A stretch of 64,000 nucleotides of DNA from Parasitella parasitica (Eukaryota; Mucoromycota; Mucoromycetes; Mucorales; Mucoraceae), in the NCBI GenBank assembly GCA_025201805.1, contig MU619240.1, positions 56,340 through 120,339 of the forward strand, written 5' to 3'. The translations under genes were made by a program, and so were the position numbers. Shown piece after piece: positions 1 to 13,802 of this stretch; the first letter of the stretch is position 1, and each line of letters opens with the position of its first letter. The notes below the pieces were generated by a model, which did no database searches, had not been told where the DNA came from, and was given only the letters and a program-made list of their open reading frames with translations.

Positions 1-1041
1 AAAAAGAAAAAGAAAAGAAAGGAGGATTAAGAAAGAAAAAAGAGAAATCTTGCCGTTTTCCTCGTTGATCCTTTTATTTTAGGCCTTTTTAATATGCATC
101 GACACGCAACGAGTAGCTACTCCTGCAATAGATGATTGGCTTCAGGCCAATTTTTGTCACTATATAAATCTAATAATATACACTCGCTCTTGAATAGGCA
201 ATAAACTAAATATTGGTATTACCGAGAATGATTAACTAGCAGATGAGTATACAAACAAATGGCAAAAAAAAAAAAAGAAAAAAAGGTTGCTTTGATGGGA
301 TTTTTATTTTTCATGTTTCTTGATGGAAGATACTACGTATTTGGCAAGAAGCGCATGCTTGATGAATTCAGACCAGCAGATGCTTCTACTCATTGACTAT
401 TTGCTCATTTCAAGTAGCTCACGAACAGTTGATTTTCATTTATTGACAATGTCTGGAAAGCAAAGCAATACCACCTAATGATGGCATGATTTTTTGTACA
501 TTTTGGGTTTAGCATAAAAAGGTGGATACATTCAACATACTTGGAGATACTGTTGGCATGGGAATACTTGAAGCTAATAAACCAGCATTCTACTACTGTA
601 AAAATATTGGCAGGATTGATCCTCATCTTGATACTGCTGTTTGGGGTTGTCAAAGTCAATTGCACGGAAGATTCGACCTGCTATTACGGTCAGAGATAGA
701 ACGACTAATGTTATGTCCTGCTTGATTCCCTTATTTCAGTGTAGCAAACACAAGCTCAACCATGGTGACAGCAAATTGGTCTCTTCTCTAGAGATGGGTA
801 GATTGAAGCGCGTCAAAACTCAACCAGAACGTACTACTGCGATGCAAGTGTTGTTTGGACGTAAAGGCAATTCTAGATGGCTCGTGAGCAACAAATTTTG
901 ACAAAAGATACTTTAACGAAATTGAAAATACGACACCATCAAGGTTAATCAAATTGGATGTCAATATCAAAGCGTATTGGGATAATCAGAATAAAGCGTT
1001 GTATCACTTTTAACCATCATTAAAAAAACAACTACATCCAG

Positions 1042-1077
<36 letters not shown>

Positions 1078-1747
1078 TCTAGTCTCCAGAGATTTAAATA
1101 CTTTTGCGGCCAAGCTTCCTATAACTGAGCAATGCTGAGCAATGTTTTCATTTTATTAAAGCAATTTACTTGCATTAATCTTGACCGCATTTGCCCAATT
1201 AGAGCTATTCTTGCCGATCATCCTTTGCCACCAATTTCTTGCAAATTTTGCCGATAGATTAGTTTACATTTCGATGCTATTGCTAGTCTAATATCTAAAA
1301 ACATCAAATCCAACTACGGTTGTGATTATTAAATCAAAAGACGCTGTGAAGTTGCAATGTCAGTCTTTGATTGCAAGAGCGTGTTGTGATCATCAATGAG
1401 GATTTTAGATGCTGGCTGTTGGGCCATCAAGGATCCAGTCATCTCCTCCTCGAGTAGTTTTTTCCTTCAGCCATCAATAGCTTTACATACTAAATGAAAC
1501 CGGCGTTCTGCGTTCAATACAACCCATTTTGCATCCTGTTACCAGTATCCGCTGCCTGCCTAATTACAACTAATCCAAATTGCGGGTATTCAATGCTCCT
1601 CGGGTGGATATCGTAGAGTAAAGTACGGTAGTAGATATACGAGTCTTCTTTGTACGTCACTGCATATTTGACTATAATATCTGCTCTTTTTTTTGCATGT
1701 AATCCGCCTTTTCTCTTTCTTTTGACAATTATATTTTATTTTTAATC
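1..1747. other. Intergenic region with a poly-T run and possible coding relic
   Basis: No intact gene is supported. A run of about 30 T lies at 1045-1074. Between about 520 and 1010 on the + strand short open stretches switch frame several times and end in a protein-like 40-codon piece (about 888-1010). This could be the decayed end of a gene or transposon, but I recognise no family. The last 100 bases before the clathrin gene are pyrimidine-rich, as expected for a fungal core promoter and leader. Confidence 0.4.
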
Positions 1748-2659
1748 ATGTCAGACTTTGGCGATTTCAACACACCTTCCGAGGACCCCACCACCGACTT
1801 CCTCGCACGTGAGAGAGCTGCATTAGGCGATGATGCTGACCTCTTTAGCTCGAATGACAACGACCTTGTCTCACCTGCCAACGACATGACATCTCCTATT
1901 CCTGCTCTTTCCAACCCAATGTCGCCCAACCTGCTTGACAACCTTCCTTCAGTAGACAATGGCCGTGCTAGTGCTCTATCTTTCCAATCTCAAACTATCA
2001 ACACGCCTACTCAAGATTTTACAAGCGGTGGCGACACATTCGAGACAAATTATCCCAAAGCTGAAGAACTGGAGACTTCTCAGGTAAGACATCTGGGCAC
2101 TGCTCTCTAGGAAAATGTCTAATATTCTACCTCAATAGGCTTTCCATAAAGCAATGTTACCAGAAGAGGAACCGGAAACTGTGCGGTAAACAGCTAAAGA
2201 TCTGTTCATGTATTTATTTATTTATTTATTCGTTTGGGTAGTCAATGGCGTGAAAAACAAAAGGAAGTTATTGCTGAACGTGATGCTGAATCTGCACGAA
2301 AAAAGGAAGAAATAGTCAAGCATGCTCGTGAGGATATCGATAAATTTTATGAAGAGTATAATGATAGGAAGCAGAAATCAATTGAGGAAAACAGGTAATT
2401 TTCTCATTGGGAGGCTCATATTGATCAAGTTAAAGTCAAGTGTACTGACTGATTGCACATTAGGGAGCGTGAAGACAACACTGCTAAAAGCCGCGAAGAG
2501 GTTGCTTCTTCAGGCAATGTCTGGGATCGTATTGCTCGTGAAGTAAATGTCAGTAACGCAAAAACAGGCCATCATGCACAAAATGTCACCAGAATGAAGG
2601 AGCTGTTTTTGGATCTCAAGAAGGACGAAAAGGCTCCTGGAAATATCATTGAAGCTTAA
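1748..2659 (+). CDS. CLC1: Clathrin light chain
   Basis: Four exons (1748-2083, 2139-2185, 2242-2394, 2464-2659) give 243 residues; all three introns are 54-69 nt with GT..AG ends and matching phase. The product has the usual clathrin light chain plan: an acidic, Ser/Pro/Asn-rich N-terminal half beginning MSDFGDF, then a highly charged helical segment (about residues 127-180, rich in REKQKE and EEYNDRK-type sequence) that should bind the heavy-chain hub, and a C-terminal block containing VWDRIAREVN followed by MKELFLDLKKD, which matches the family's conserved C-terminal end. The role is in coated-vesicle formation at the plasma membrane and trans-Golgi, regulating clathrin heavy chain assembly. 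The start is the first in-frame ATG after a pyrimidine-rich leader. Identification rests on family recognition and is strong; the exon joins are inferred. Confidence 0.9.
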
Positions 2660-3234
2660 AAACCAAAGCTTTCAGTGTACCATTGTAGTATGATTAAGTT
2701 TGGGTCGTCTTCAATAAACTGTTTTTTTTAAAAAAAAAAAATTTCAATGCAGTGTCAGAGATATTGCATTTATCATTCTACGACTTGATAAACATATCAT
2801 AAAGTATCATGTGTTGGACTCTGTTCAATAAGCTTTATTAGAATACTGCGTTTTTGGGGATATATGATCTCTCCATCGATAATCGCAAGTGTCGCAACTG
2901 TTGGACCATTAAGTGCTTGTGCTCCCACCAGGTCAGGTTGGCCAATTCAGAGAACTGTATACTCTCGAAACATTTATAAAGAGTGGAAAGTGTTTATTTC
3001 AGCCAAAGAAGGCATCTACATGACAATGCGGCGCTAGGCTCTATTTGGCAGCTTCTTAACCATTGCTTTTCACATTTTAAAATGCCTTTTGCGCAGAGAT
3101 GCATTGTGGACTACCACCGCAGCAAAACTCCTGTACTGCGACGTACATTTGACATTCCTATTTTAAAGATGGATTTTTTTTTTTTTTTTTTTTTGGTATT
3201 GCCTTTGTTCTAAGTAAACAAAATTGCTAATAAT
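2660..3234. other. Intergenic spacer between CLC1 and SLH1
   Basis: The stretch holds the clathrin 3' region (an AATAAA-like signal near 2712 followed by an A-run) and the promoter side of the helicase gene. A T-run sits at about 3174-3194, shortly before the helicase start. I see no gene. Confidence 0.5.
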
Positions 3235-6200
3235 ATGGTAGAATCAGTCCCTTTCAGCACAGTGCTTCATCAGCTATTGTCAGCAGCAAAACCTACATCC
3301 TCTAAAGGGAAAGGGAAAGCCAGAAGCCAGTCGTCCGATTTCCTGACTCGTCCTATTGAAGACAACACCGATTGGAACGAGTCTGTCAAAACCTTTTGCG
3401 ACCTTGTCGAAAAGTATACCGAGAAAAACAACGCGCCACAAGGTAAGATCATGCTCCAAATTGGAGAGCGTGCAGACTATTAATGGCAGGCGTAGAGGTA
3501 CCTGCTTTGAATTATGGCGCTGATATCGAGTATTGCGCACCCAGGAAACCTTTTCTTGTGCCAATATTACAAAAGCACGAGTCAGAAGAAGACGCTGCAG
3601 AGTCTACACCAGAGCCGCAACAACAGGCTCCCTTGACAGCAGGGCCTGCCGCTATTTATGACCGCAATTGGCTTTTACAGTAAGTGTTGAGTTCAGTTGA
3701 GAACGATTGTTTAGGCTGCACATCTGACGCCGCAAACAGGCAAGCCCGAATTCAGGTGAGTAACCAGAAAGACCTTGGACTCGACGAGCGACAATTATGT
3801 GGAGACATATTTACAATTATCCGTTCTGGCGATACAGATGACGATATCCAAATGTCTCTTGTTGAATTACTAGGCTACGAAGCATTGGATTTTATCGCAG
3901 CGCTTATCACTAACCGCGCAACTATCGTGCGCAACATTCTTCGCATGTCTGACTACGATGAACAGCAGCCAAAAAAAAGGTCAGCGGCGTCCGCCCCTAC
4001 TGAACCCAAAAGGCCAGTTTACGGCACTCAGTTTATCGTGCAGTCTGAAAAAGAACTGAGAGAAGAGAAAAGACTGCGAAAGGAGCAAAAAAGGGCCATG
4101 AAAAACCATAACCGAACAGAAGGTAAGGGAGAAGGCTTGCAGTCTTGGATCATTATTTTCTCATTTGTGTGATGATAGATGATGATGCTAAAGCTGTGTC
4201 GATGGGTATATTGGGATTTGATGGCGAGGATTTACGCCAGGCTCGAGAGGATGCACTGATAAATGCAAGTCAAGCGCCGCTATTCAGCTCCAATTACAAG
4301 ACAAAAGCCGCTGCCTCATACCCACATGTATATCAATCCGCGCAATCTGGAGGCACTTTGTCATTGTTTGGCACTAGATACGCGTTACCGGCAGGCACTG
4401 TTCGCGAGGAATTCAATGACTACGAAGAAACAACGATTCCGGTTCCCAAAGTAGCCCCAATCCGAGCTACCGAAAGACGCATTCTTATTTCAGAAATGGA
4501 TGCTCTGGCTCAAGGCGCTTTCAAGGTAATAGGATTCGTTGGTTGCTGCTTTTTATTTGATCGGACTGTGAGGTTAATACGTTTACTACTAATAGGCGTA
4601 TGAAAGTTTGAACAGAGTTCAATCCATTGTTTACCCTATAGCGTACGAAACAAACGAAAATATGCTTGTGTGTGCTCCTACTGGTGCTGTAAGTAGTCAG
4701 AGATCAGACCTTTTTTTTTGAAATTCATGCAAAATGTATAGGGTAAAACTGACGTTGCCATGCTAACGGTGCTTCGATGTCTAACTCAGCACTGCACCCC
4801 TCCTCCCCGCAAAGGAACAACCGAGATCGACTTTACTATCGCCAAAAACGACTTTAAGATTGTCTATGTTGCTCCCATGAAAGCTCTTGCTGCTGAAATT
4901 GTAGAAAAGATGGGCAAAAGATTAAAGGTTTTGGGAATCAGCGTGCGCGAACTGACGGGCGACATGCAGCTGACAAAGGCAGAGATCAGCGCTACTCAAT
5001 TCCTCGTCACCACCCCTGAGAAATGGGATGTCATTACTAGAAAGGGCACCGGCGATGTTGAATTGACCCAAAAAGTGAAGCTGCTGATCATTGACGAAGT
5101 GCATCTGTTGCACGAAGACCGCGGCGCTGTTATTGAAAGTATCATTGCAAGGACCTTGCGTCAGGTTGAATCCAGCCAGTCGCTGATCCGCATCGTGGGT
5201 CTGTCTGCCACGCTTCCCAACTATGTGGATGTTGCCGCCTTTTTGAGAGTGAACCCTTACCAGGGCCTGTTTTACTTTGACAACGGCTTCAGACCTGTTC
5301 CTCTTGAGCAGCATTTCTTGGGCATTAAAGGAAAGCCAAACTCAGTGCCATCGAACGAAAGGATGAACCGCGCCTGCTTTGATAAAGTGTCGGACCTTGT
5401 TAGAGATGGTCATCAAGTCATGGTGTTTGTGCACGCGCGAAAAGAAACTGTAAAGACGGCCCAGATGCTGCGAGAGGAGGTTGCCAATGAGGCATTGAAT
5501 GACGCATTTGACTGCTCAGACTCACTCAAATACACACACTTCAAACGAGAAGTAATGAAATCGCGAAACAAGGAGATGAAAGAGCTGTTCCAATACGGCT
5601 TTGGCATTCATCATGCGGGCATGCTTCGATCTGATCGTACGCTGACTGAAAAGATGTTTCAGGAGGGTGCTCTCAAAGTTCTCTGCTGTACTGCTACTCT
5701 TGCTTGGGGTGTCAATTTGCCAGCGTATGCTGTTGTCATCAAGGGGACGCAGGTGTATGACTCTACCAAGGGCAGCTATGTCGATTTATCTATACTGGAT
5801 GTGCTTCAGATTTTCGGCCGCGCCGGCCGTCCTCAGTACGAGAGTCATGGTGTTGGCTACATTCTGACGACACACGATCGCTTATCGCATTACATCTCTG
5901 CAATCACTCAGCAGCACCCTATCGAATCCAAGTTTATCGAGAATATTGTCGACAATTTGAATGCTGAAATTTCCCTCGGCACTGTCACCAACATTGACGA
6001 GGCTATTACATGGCTCAGTTACACCTATCTGTACGTGCGTATGAAGAAAAACCCAATGATCTACGGTATGGATAATGCAGAGCCGACGAGCGACCCGTTG
6101 CTGGGCAGAAAACGACATGAAATCATCACGCTGGCTGCCCGCAAGCTCGCCAAGTGCCAAATGATCATTTTCGATGAGAACACTGGCTATTTGCTCCCCA

Positions 6201-9200
6201 AAGACTTGGGCCGTATTGCATCCAACTTTTATATCAAACATACCAGTATTGAGATATTCAATACGATGATGAAGCCTCGCATGACGGAAGCCGACGTCCT
6301 CTCTATGATGAGCATGAGTTCTGAATTTGACCAGATAAAGTCGAGAGATACTGAGCACCAGGAGCTCAAGAAACTGTTGGAAAATGCGTGTGCTTGTGAC
6401 ATTAGAGTAGGAGAGGCGAAAGAGAAAAGGCGCAAACATGCACAGAAACTGATATATTTTATTCTCTATAGGGTGGGACCGAAGATACCCACGGCAAGGT
6501 CAACATCTTGTTGCAGTCCTATGTTTCCAATGCCTATATCGAAGACTTTGCACTCGTCTCGGACTGTGCTTACGTTGCTCAAAACTCGGGGCGTATTGCT
6601 CGAGCATTGTTTGAAATCGCACTCAACAGAAACTGGGGGCCTACAGCGTCTGTGTTGCTTCAGATCAACAAGGCGGTCGAGAAACGCATGTGGACATTCC
6701 AGCACCCTCTAAGACAGATGAGTCTCCCTCACGACATCATCAACAAGCTCGAGAGTCGCACACATCAAGTATCGATTGAGGAGATGCGCGACATGGACCC
6801 CAATGAGCTGGGCGAACTGGTGCACCACCACCGTATGGGTATGACCATCTCTAAATGCGTAGATCAGTTCCCCATGCTGCTGCTTGATGCCCGCATCGCT
6901 CCAATCACCCGTAACGTATTGAACGTCGAACTCACTGTCACGCCTGATTTCGTATGGAACGACCGTATCCATGGAAGCGTCGAGCCATGGTATATTTGGG
7001 CAGAGGATTCTGAAAACGTGGAAATCTACTACTCAGAGTACTTTTTGCTGTACAAAAAGCAGTTTGGAGAGCCCATCAAGATTGCGTTTACGGTCCCACT
7101 GGTGGAGCCTCTTCCCTCTCAAATCTACATCCGTGCCGTATCCGACCGATGGCTAGGCGCGGAAACCATCCTGCCGGTTTCTTTCCAGCACCTGATTCTG
7201 CCGCAGCTTTACCCTCCCCATACTGACCTGCTCGACCTGCAACCTTTGCCCATCACTGCTCTCAAGGATCAAGTCCTGGAAACCATCTGCGCCAAGCGAT
7301 TCACTCACTTTAACCCTGTGCAGACTCAAATCTTCCACACTCTGTACAATACAGATAAAAACTCGCTTGTCGGCGCTCCTACTGGCTCTGGCAAGACGGT
7401 TGCTGCTGAACTGGTCATGTGGGCTGCGTTTAGAGACCGCCCTGGGTCCAAGGTAGTGTACATTGCTCCTATGAAAGCGCTGGTGAAGGAAAGAGTGGCA
7501 GATTGGAACAAGCGTCTGACAGGGCCCATGGGTAAGAAGCTTGTTGAACTGACTGGCGATGTAACGCCCGATCTCAAGACAATCGAAGCTGCTGATATCA
7601 TCATTACCACGCCCGAGAAATGGGACGGCATCAGTCGCAGCTGGCAAAAGCGTGGCTATGTACGCAATGTGTCCTGCGTGATCATTGATGAAATCCACTT
7701 GCTGGGCGGCGATCGTGGTCCGATTCTAGAGGTCATTGTGTCTCGTATGAACTACATTGGCTCTCAAACCGACCAGAAAGTGCGTATTGTGGGCCTCTCC
7801 ACTGCGCTTGCCAATGCCATTGATTTGGCCAATTGGCTGGGCATCGACAAGGTCGGCCTCTTCAACTTTAGACACTCTGTTCGCCCAGTTCCCCTTGAAA
7901 TCTACATTGACGGATTCCCTGGAAAGCACTATTGCCCGCGCATGGCCACCATGAATAAGCCCACCTACGCTGCCATCAAAACTCACTCTCCTACGCAGCC
8001 TGTGATTGTATTTGTATCGTCTCGTAGACAGACACGTCTGACCGCGCAAGATCTGATTGCTTATTGTGGCATGGAAGACAACCCTCGCCAATGGCTGCAC
8101 ATGGACGACGTGGAGATGGAAATGATCCTGTGCAATGTCCACGATGAGTCTCTTAAAATGTCGCTTGCCTTTGGCATTGGCCTTCATCATGCTGGTTTGA
8201 AGGAAAACGACCGCAAGATTGTGGAAGAGCTGTTTTTGAACATGAAGATCCAGATCCTGATTGCCACCAGCACTCTGGCCTGGGGTGTCAATCTGCCAGC
8301 ACATCTGGTAGTCATCAAGGGCACCGAGTTTTACAACTACAAGGAGCGTCGCTACGTGGACTTTCCCATCACCGATGTGCTGCAAATGATGGGTCGTGCC
8401 GGCCGTCCTCAGTTTGACAATACCGGCATTTCGCGCGTATTTGTACAAGACAGCAAAAAGAATTTCTTTAAAAAGTTTCTGCACGAGCCCTTCCCTGTGG
8501 AATCCAGCCTGCACAAGTTCTTGGACGACCATATCAACGCTGAAATTGTTGGCGGTACCATCCGATCAAAGCAAGATGCCCTCGATTACCTGACCTGGAC
8601 CTATTTCTACCGCCGCCTGCAGCAGAACCCTACTTACTACGGATTGGACGATATGACACAAAAGGGCGTGGACACGTTCCTGTCAAACACAATCAACCAG
8701 GTCGCACAGCGGTTGGAAGAGGCAGGCTGTGTAGAAATTGTGGATGACTTTGAGCTGATCCCCTTGATTTCAGCCCGCATTGCCTCGTACTATTACCTGC
8801 ATCCTCAAACTGTGCGCCATTTCCGCGATCATGTACACAAGGATTCCGCTGTAGACGATATTTTGGATGTATTGGGAAATGTGCCCGAGTACGAGGAACT
8901 TCCGGCACGCTGTCAGGAGGATTTGCTGAATCAGGAAATCGAAAAGTTCATTCCGTACAATGTAAAGGGTACGCCTAATTTTATCAGTCCGCACGTAAAG
9001 GCCTACGTTCTTGTGCAAGCGCATATCAGTCGCCTCATCCTGCCTAGTTCCGACTACATTACCGACCAAATTACGGTGCTGGACTCTGCTATCCGTTTCT
9101 CGCAGGCCATGATTGATGTGGCTGCCGATGCTGGATATTTGGAGACCAGCTTGAATATCATGACGATGCTGCAGTGTGTCAAACAAGCCCGTTGGCAGGA

Positions 9201-9850
9201 TGAGTCACCTCTAACGACACTACCCCATGTCACCCAAAGAATGCTGAACCACATTCGTCACAAGGGCAAACTTGTGAAATCTTTGGCAGACCTCACAAAA
9301 CTTCCGGATAACCAAATTAAGCAAATCTTTTCCAACATACGAGATCTAGACGATAATAGTGTGCAAGAGGTAAGATATGAACAGCCTGTATACACGTATA
9401 ATATGTTGACAAGCCTCGCAATAGATCCATCGTGTCATCTGCCGTCTTCCCAATATCAGCGTCAAGGCAGACATTGATACCAAGAAGCCGTACCTGATCC
9501 CTGAAACAGAGTACAAGATCACAATTCAATTAAACAGATTTGTACGAGATAAGCACAAGACGCATGACGGCCGCATACATTCACCACACTTCCCCAAGCC
9601 CCAATACGAATCATGGTGGATCGTTTTAGGCAATCCAAACAACGGCGAGCTTTTGGGCCTCAAACGTGTCAGCATGCGAAACGGCCCAAACGAAACTCTT
9701 TCCAACAGAGCAACGACAAACATCTCGTTTGAGACGCCTGCACATCTCGGCAAACACAACTACACCTTGTACCTGATTTGTGATGGTTACCTCGGTTTGG
9801 ATCAAAATATCCCAATCACATTTGAAACAAGATTAGATTTAGATTCTTGA
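3235..9850 (+). CDS. SLH1: Ski2-like RNA helicase ASCC3/Slh1 (ribosome-quality-control trigger helicase)
   Basis: Eight exons (3235-3442, 3490-3679, 3740-4122, 4179-4525, 4596-4688, 4742-6406, 6472-9369, 9425-9850) encode about 2069 residues, close to yeast Slh1 and human ASCC3. It has tandem helicase cassettes, each followed by a Sec63-type module. Cassette 1 has Walker A APTGAGKT (about 402-409, split by intron 5) and DEVH (about 525-528). Cassette 2 has GAPTGSGKT (about 1263-1271) and DEIH (about 1368-1371). Both keep the TTPEKWD motif and a GRAGRPQ arginine-finger motif. The [12 protein letters not shown] form in cassette 2, rather than Brr2's degenerate second site, separates it from the spliceosomal helicase. 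The family dissociates collided ribosomes within the RQC-trigger/ASC-1 complex. The last intron was placed at 9370-9424 because only that acceptor keeps the C-terminal Sec63 frame. Both motors look catalytically intact. Confidence 0.93.
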
Positions 9851-10239
9851 AGATTTTCAACAGAGAAAATAAATAAATAAAAAAAAAAAAGTTTATTAGA
9901 ATTCTAGAATAAAAATGCATAAGGGGGGAGGGAAACAATACGAAATGATCACATAGTATTATAAAATGGGCATAAGTTGATGAAGTATACGACATACAAA
10001 AGGGTTCATAAAAAAAAGGGTGATGAGGGAGAGAGAAAAGGAATGTGCTGGATGTTTGTTGTTGTTGTTTTTTTTTGGTATACAGTAGTGTTTTTTGCTT
10101 TTTTTTTCTGAATGTTGTAGAGGCTTTTTTTTTTGGAAATTAGGTTGCTAATAAAGAATTAGACTCCCTGTAAAGAAAGAAATACAAAATACAAAATAAG
10201 GGAAAAAGATGGGGTGTGATAAAATTACAAGAATTTTAG
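9851..10239. other. Convergent 3' spacer between SLH1 and GAPDH
   Basis: The two genes meet tail to tail. AATAAATAAA-like signals near 9868 and A-rich sequence suit cleavage and polyadenylation of SLH1; T-rich runs at 10060-10133 (A-rich on the minus strand) suit the GAPDH 3' end. There is no gene. Confidence 0.5.
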
Positions 10240-11487
<1,248 letters not shown>

Positions 11488-11529
11488 TTAGTTTTTTTTT
11501 AAAAAAATAGGGGAAGAGTTTAAGATTTT

Positions 11530-11712
11530 TTTGTGTCGTAAGATTGTTTTCGTTAAAATGAGTTCGTTAAAAGCTTTTTAGATTTCGTTATTAGATTAGA
11601 AATGTAAAAAGAGTTTTTTTCGTAAAGAAAAAGGTGGGGTCGTTAAAAAAGTTGGAAAGAAAAAAAAAGTTGTTTATAAGTTTGCTTGAGAGGTTATTTT
11701 TTTCGTTAGTTG
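11530..11712 (-). repeat. Repeated AACGA-type motif in the GAPDH leader
   Basis: Within about 180 bases upstream of the GAPDH start the minus strand repeats AACGA or ACGAAA words (plus strand TTCGTTA or TCGTTAAA near 11549, 11562, 11586, 11638 and 11701) separated by pyrimidine runs. The spacing is irregular, so this is not a tandem array. It lies between the TATA box and the ATG, so it is probably transcribed leader. It could be a sequence-specific factor site cluster or a translation element; no known factor is assigned. Confidence 0.45.
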
Positions 11713-11781
11713 ACAACTAAGAAAAAAATAGAAAGTGGGTTTGGTTATGAGGAAACTCTCTCTGGACCAGGAATGTCAAGG

Positions 11782-11791
11782 CTTTTATACC
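11782..11791 (-). promoter_or_regulatory. TATA box of GAPDH
   Basis: The minus strand reads GGTATAAAAG, a near-ideal TATA element about 310 nt upstream of the GAPDH ATG. The distance implies a long leader, or a leader intron that I could not place. Confidence 0.55.
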
Positions 11792-12434
11792 TTTTGAATA
11801 TGTCGTAAAACGTTACGCTTTTGCCCCCTTTTTGATGCTTTCGTAAACATTTCCTAAATATATCGACATTTCGCCACACAGCAGCAGCAGCCCTAGTTCA
11901 CTTGGAAATTGTATCATGCGTTTTTTTCATACATGACATCGTGTAACTCTTTTATTTTTTTACAGTATATGGATATATATATATATTTATATATATATAT
12001 TATATTTAAAAGCTGAAACAATCAGCATCTTACAGTTACATTTCCATCATAAAAAAATGTAAGAAAATCGAAAAATAAACAATCAAATAAAATGGTGCAT
12101 GCAAACATGTATGAGGAAATGCAGTAAGAGCATTGCGTACATGCAGCAGCAGCAGCAGTAGACAACAGTAAAAGCAGCAAAACACGAGGAACAATAGCCT
12201 GGCGTTTTTACGTCGAGAAATCAGCCTTTGCTCTGGGGCATGTCAGCCGAGTATATAAAATGTAAATGTATTGTATACAAAACACACGTGTCTACACATA
12301 GTAAACATGTATTAAATAGATCTGTTTATATTTATCAAGATCTGCCCTCTGTGTTGCAGTAAACATGATACACATTGCACATATTATCGTTTATTTAGCA
12401 TACACATCTATCTATATAGAGCCATATGTTTGTT
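11792..12434. other. Upstream region of GAPDH, simple repeats
   Basis: The stretch separates the GAPDH promoter from the ARFRP1 stop codon (both genes on the minus strand). It contains a TA-rich block at about 11968-12003 and CAGCAG-type triplets near 11880-11890 and 12143-12158. The last part should be the ARFRP1 3' untranslated region. No gene is seen. Confidence 0.45.
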
Positions 12435-13290
12435 TCAGCGAAATACAGGCGGTCGGTTTACCTTATTTCGTTGCAACCGTAATACCAGCCAATCTATTGC
12501 ATCTTCCACCCCATTCCTAACGTACATTAGTCAGTTACGTTTTGTATACATCATGTCGTTTGCTATTTTCTTTGTCCATAAAACATACCCTTCCAAAGCG
12601 CTCACAGGCAGCACTCGAGAATCTCGGGCTCCCAGCTTCGCTGCGATTTTGTTGAACACCTCTTTAACTTGCTCCACCCGTAACGATCCACTCACATCCT
12701 GCTTGTTGGCAAGCATCAAAACAGGCACTCCTTCCACGGCATCATTGGTAATCATTTTCTCTAATCGCGCAAAAAGGGAAAACCAGATTAGTTGAAATGC
12801 CCGTTGTGCAACAGACATGATCTGTTTTTACCAAAAGTATCTCTGCATTCTTCTAAACGAACAGGATCTGTCGAGTCAACTACGAAAACAATCGCATGGC
12901 ATTCCGTATAATATCGCTCCCATATTGAATGTAAATCTTTCTGCCCTCCTAAATCCCAAAAATTGATTCTCGATGACTTGATATCTACTTTGCCAACTAT
13001 CAAAAGTGCTTAGGGTACTTTCTACACGGCCATTCCTGTGTTTACTCTACTGTTCAATCCAACCGTAGGCGCAATTTTATCCGGGTCTAGACCTGCTATG
13101 CCCATAAAGATTGACTTTATGCGTTCTAATAAAGTCTAATCATGTTTTAGACAAAACTATCGTATTGTGCGTTCAAGGAGATGGCCAACAAACTTACGGT
13201 TTTTCCTGCATTATCAAGACCGATAATAAGCACATAGTATTCTTCTTTTCTCGTAAGGTGATTGTAAAAGCCACTCAGTAAAGTGTACAT
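12435..13290 (-). CDS. ARL3: ARF-related GTPase ARFRP1/Arl3 (trans-Golgi)
   Basis: Five exons on the minus strand (13290-13198, 13135-13051, 12996-12832, 12760-12589, 12516-12435) give 198 residues, the same size as yeast Arl3. G motifs are in order: GLDNAGKT (P-loop, 24-31, ending exactly at the first splice site), the PTVGLN switch I region, WDLGGQ in switch II, NKQD (guanine specificity), and an SALEG-type G5 loop. The LGGQ form and the following KDLHSIWERYY favour ARFRP1 over classical ARF. The N-terminus is Met-Tyr and lacks the myristoylated Gly2 of ARFs. This agrees with Arl3/ARFRP1 being targeted by NatC N-acetylation and Sys1 at the trans-Golgi, where it recruits Arl1 and golgins. 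The start could not be further upstream without losing homology. Confidence 0.92.
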
Positions 13291-13511
13291 TGGAATCGGC
13301 GGATTGTAGTTTATGAAAAAAGCCGTTTTCTGTGTTGCTGTGCACAAATGCATCAGTTGGCTAAAGACATCTAGAGAGTCACAACGGAGGTGTATCTTGC
13401 TGGAATGTGTTGTAAATGTTATCAAGCTACCTGGCCACAACTCTAAGCATTGCACATCTGTACGATTTTAAATCACTTCCTTGGGGCAAATACTAGCATT
13501 TCATATCAATT

Positions 13512-13802
13512 TCATCGAGTAATGCTGTTTGCTCCACTACTACTACTACTATTATTATTACTACTATTAGTTGGATCTATGAACTCAGCCATTTCGTCCA
13601 GATAATAATATTCAAGATACGACATAGCAATACAAAAGGAGGAATATGACACTGTGGCCATATGAGCCGAAAGCCCCATGCAAGTGAACGTGCTAATGCC
13701 TACCGTTCTTGTGCTTGATAACAAAAGGAGAACTAGTGCACAGAAAATAATAACAACGCCCCTACACATGGTAATGGTATGTATAAGGTATTTATACGGC
13801 AT
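13512..13802 (-). CDS. Hypothetical small membrane protein
   Basis: A 96-codon ATG-initiated frame on the minus strand lies 221 bases upstream of the ARFRP1 start. It shows a strong hydrophobic segment (about residues 14-36), a second moderately hydrophobic stretch (about 40-62) and a Ser/Asn-rich tail encoded by TAG/TTA-type triplets. I recognise no family. It may be one exon of a larger multi-pass membrane protein, or non-coding sequence in the ARFRP1 promoter. Upstream exons were not convincingly found. Confidence 0.25.
   Translation of the reverse strand: MPYKYLIHTITMCRGVVIIFCALVLLLLSSTRTVGISTFTCMGLSAHMATVSYSSFCIAMSYLEYYYLDEMAEFIDPTNSSNNNSSSSSGANSITR

Noticed and set aside
5882-6439. Long minus-strand frames inside the SLH1 helicase
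   Set aside because: They are shadows of a conserved helicase coding sequence.
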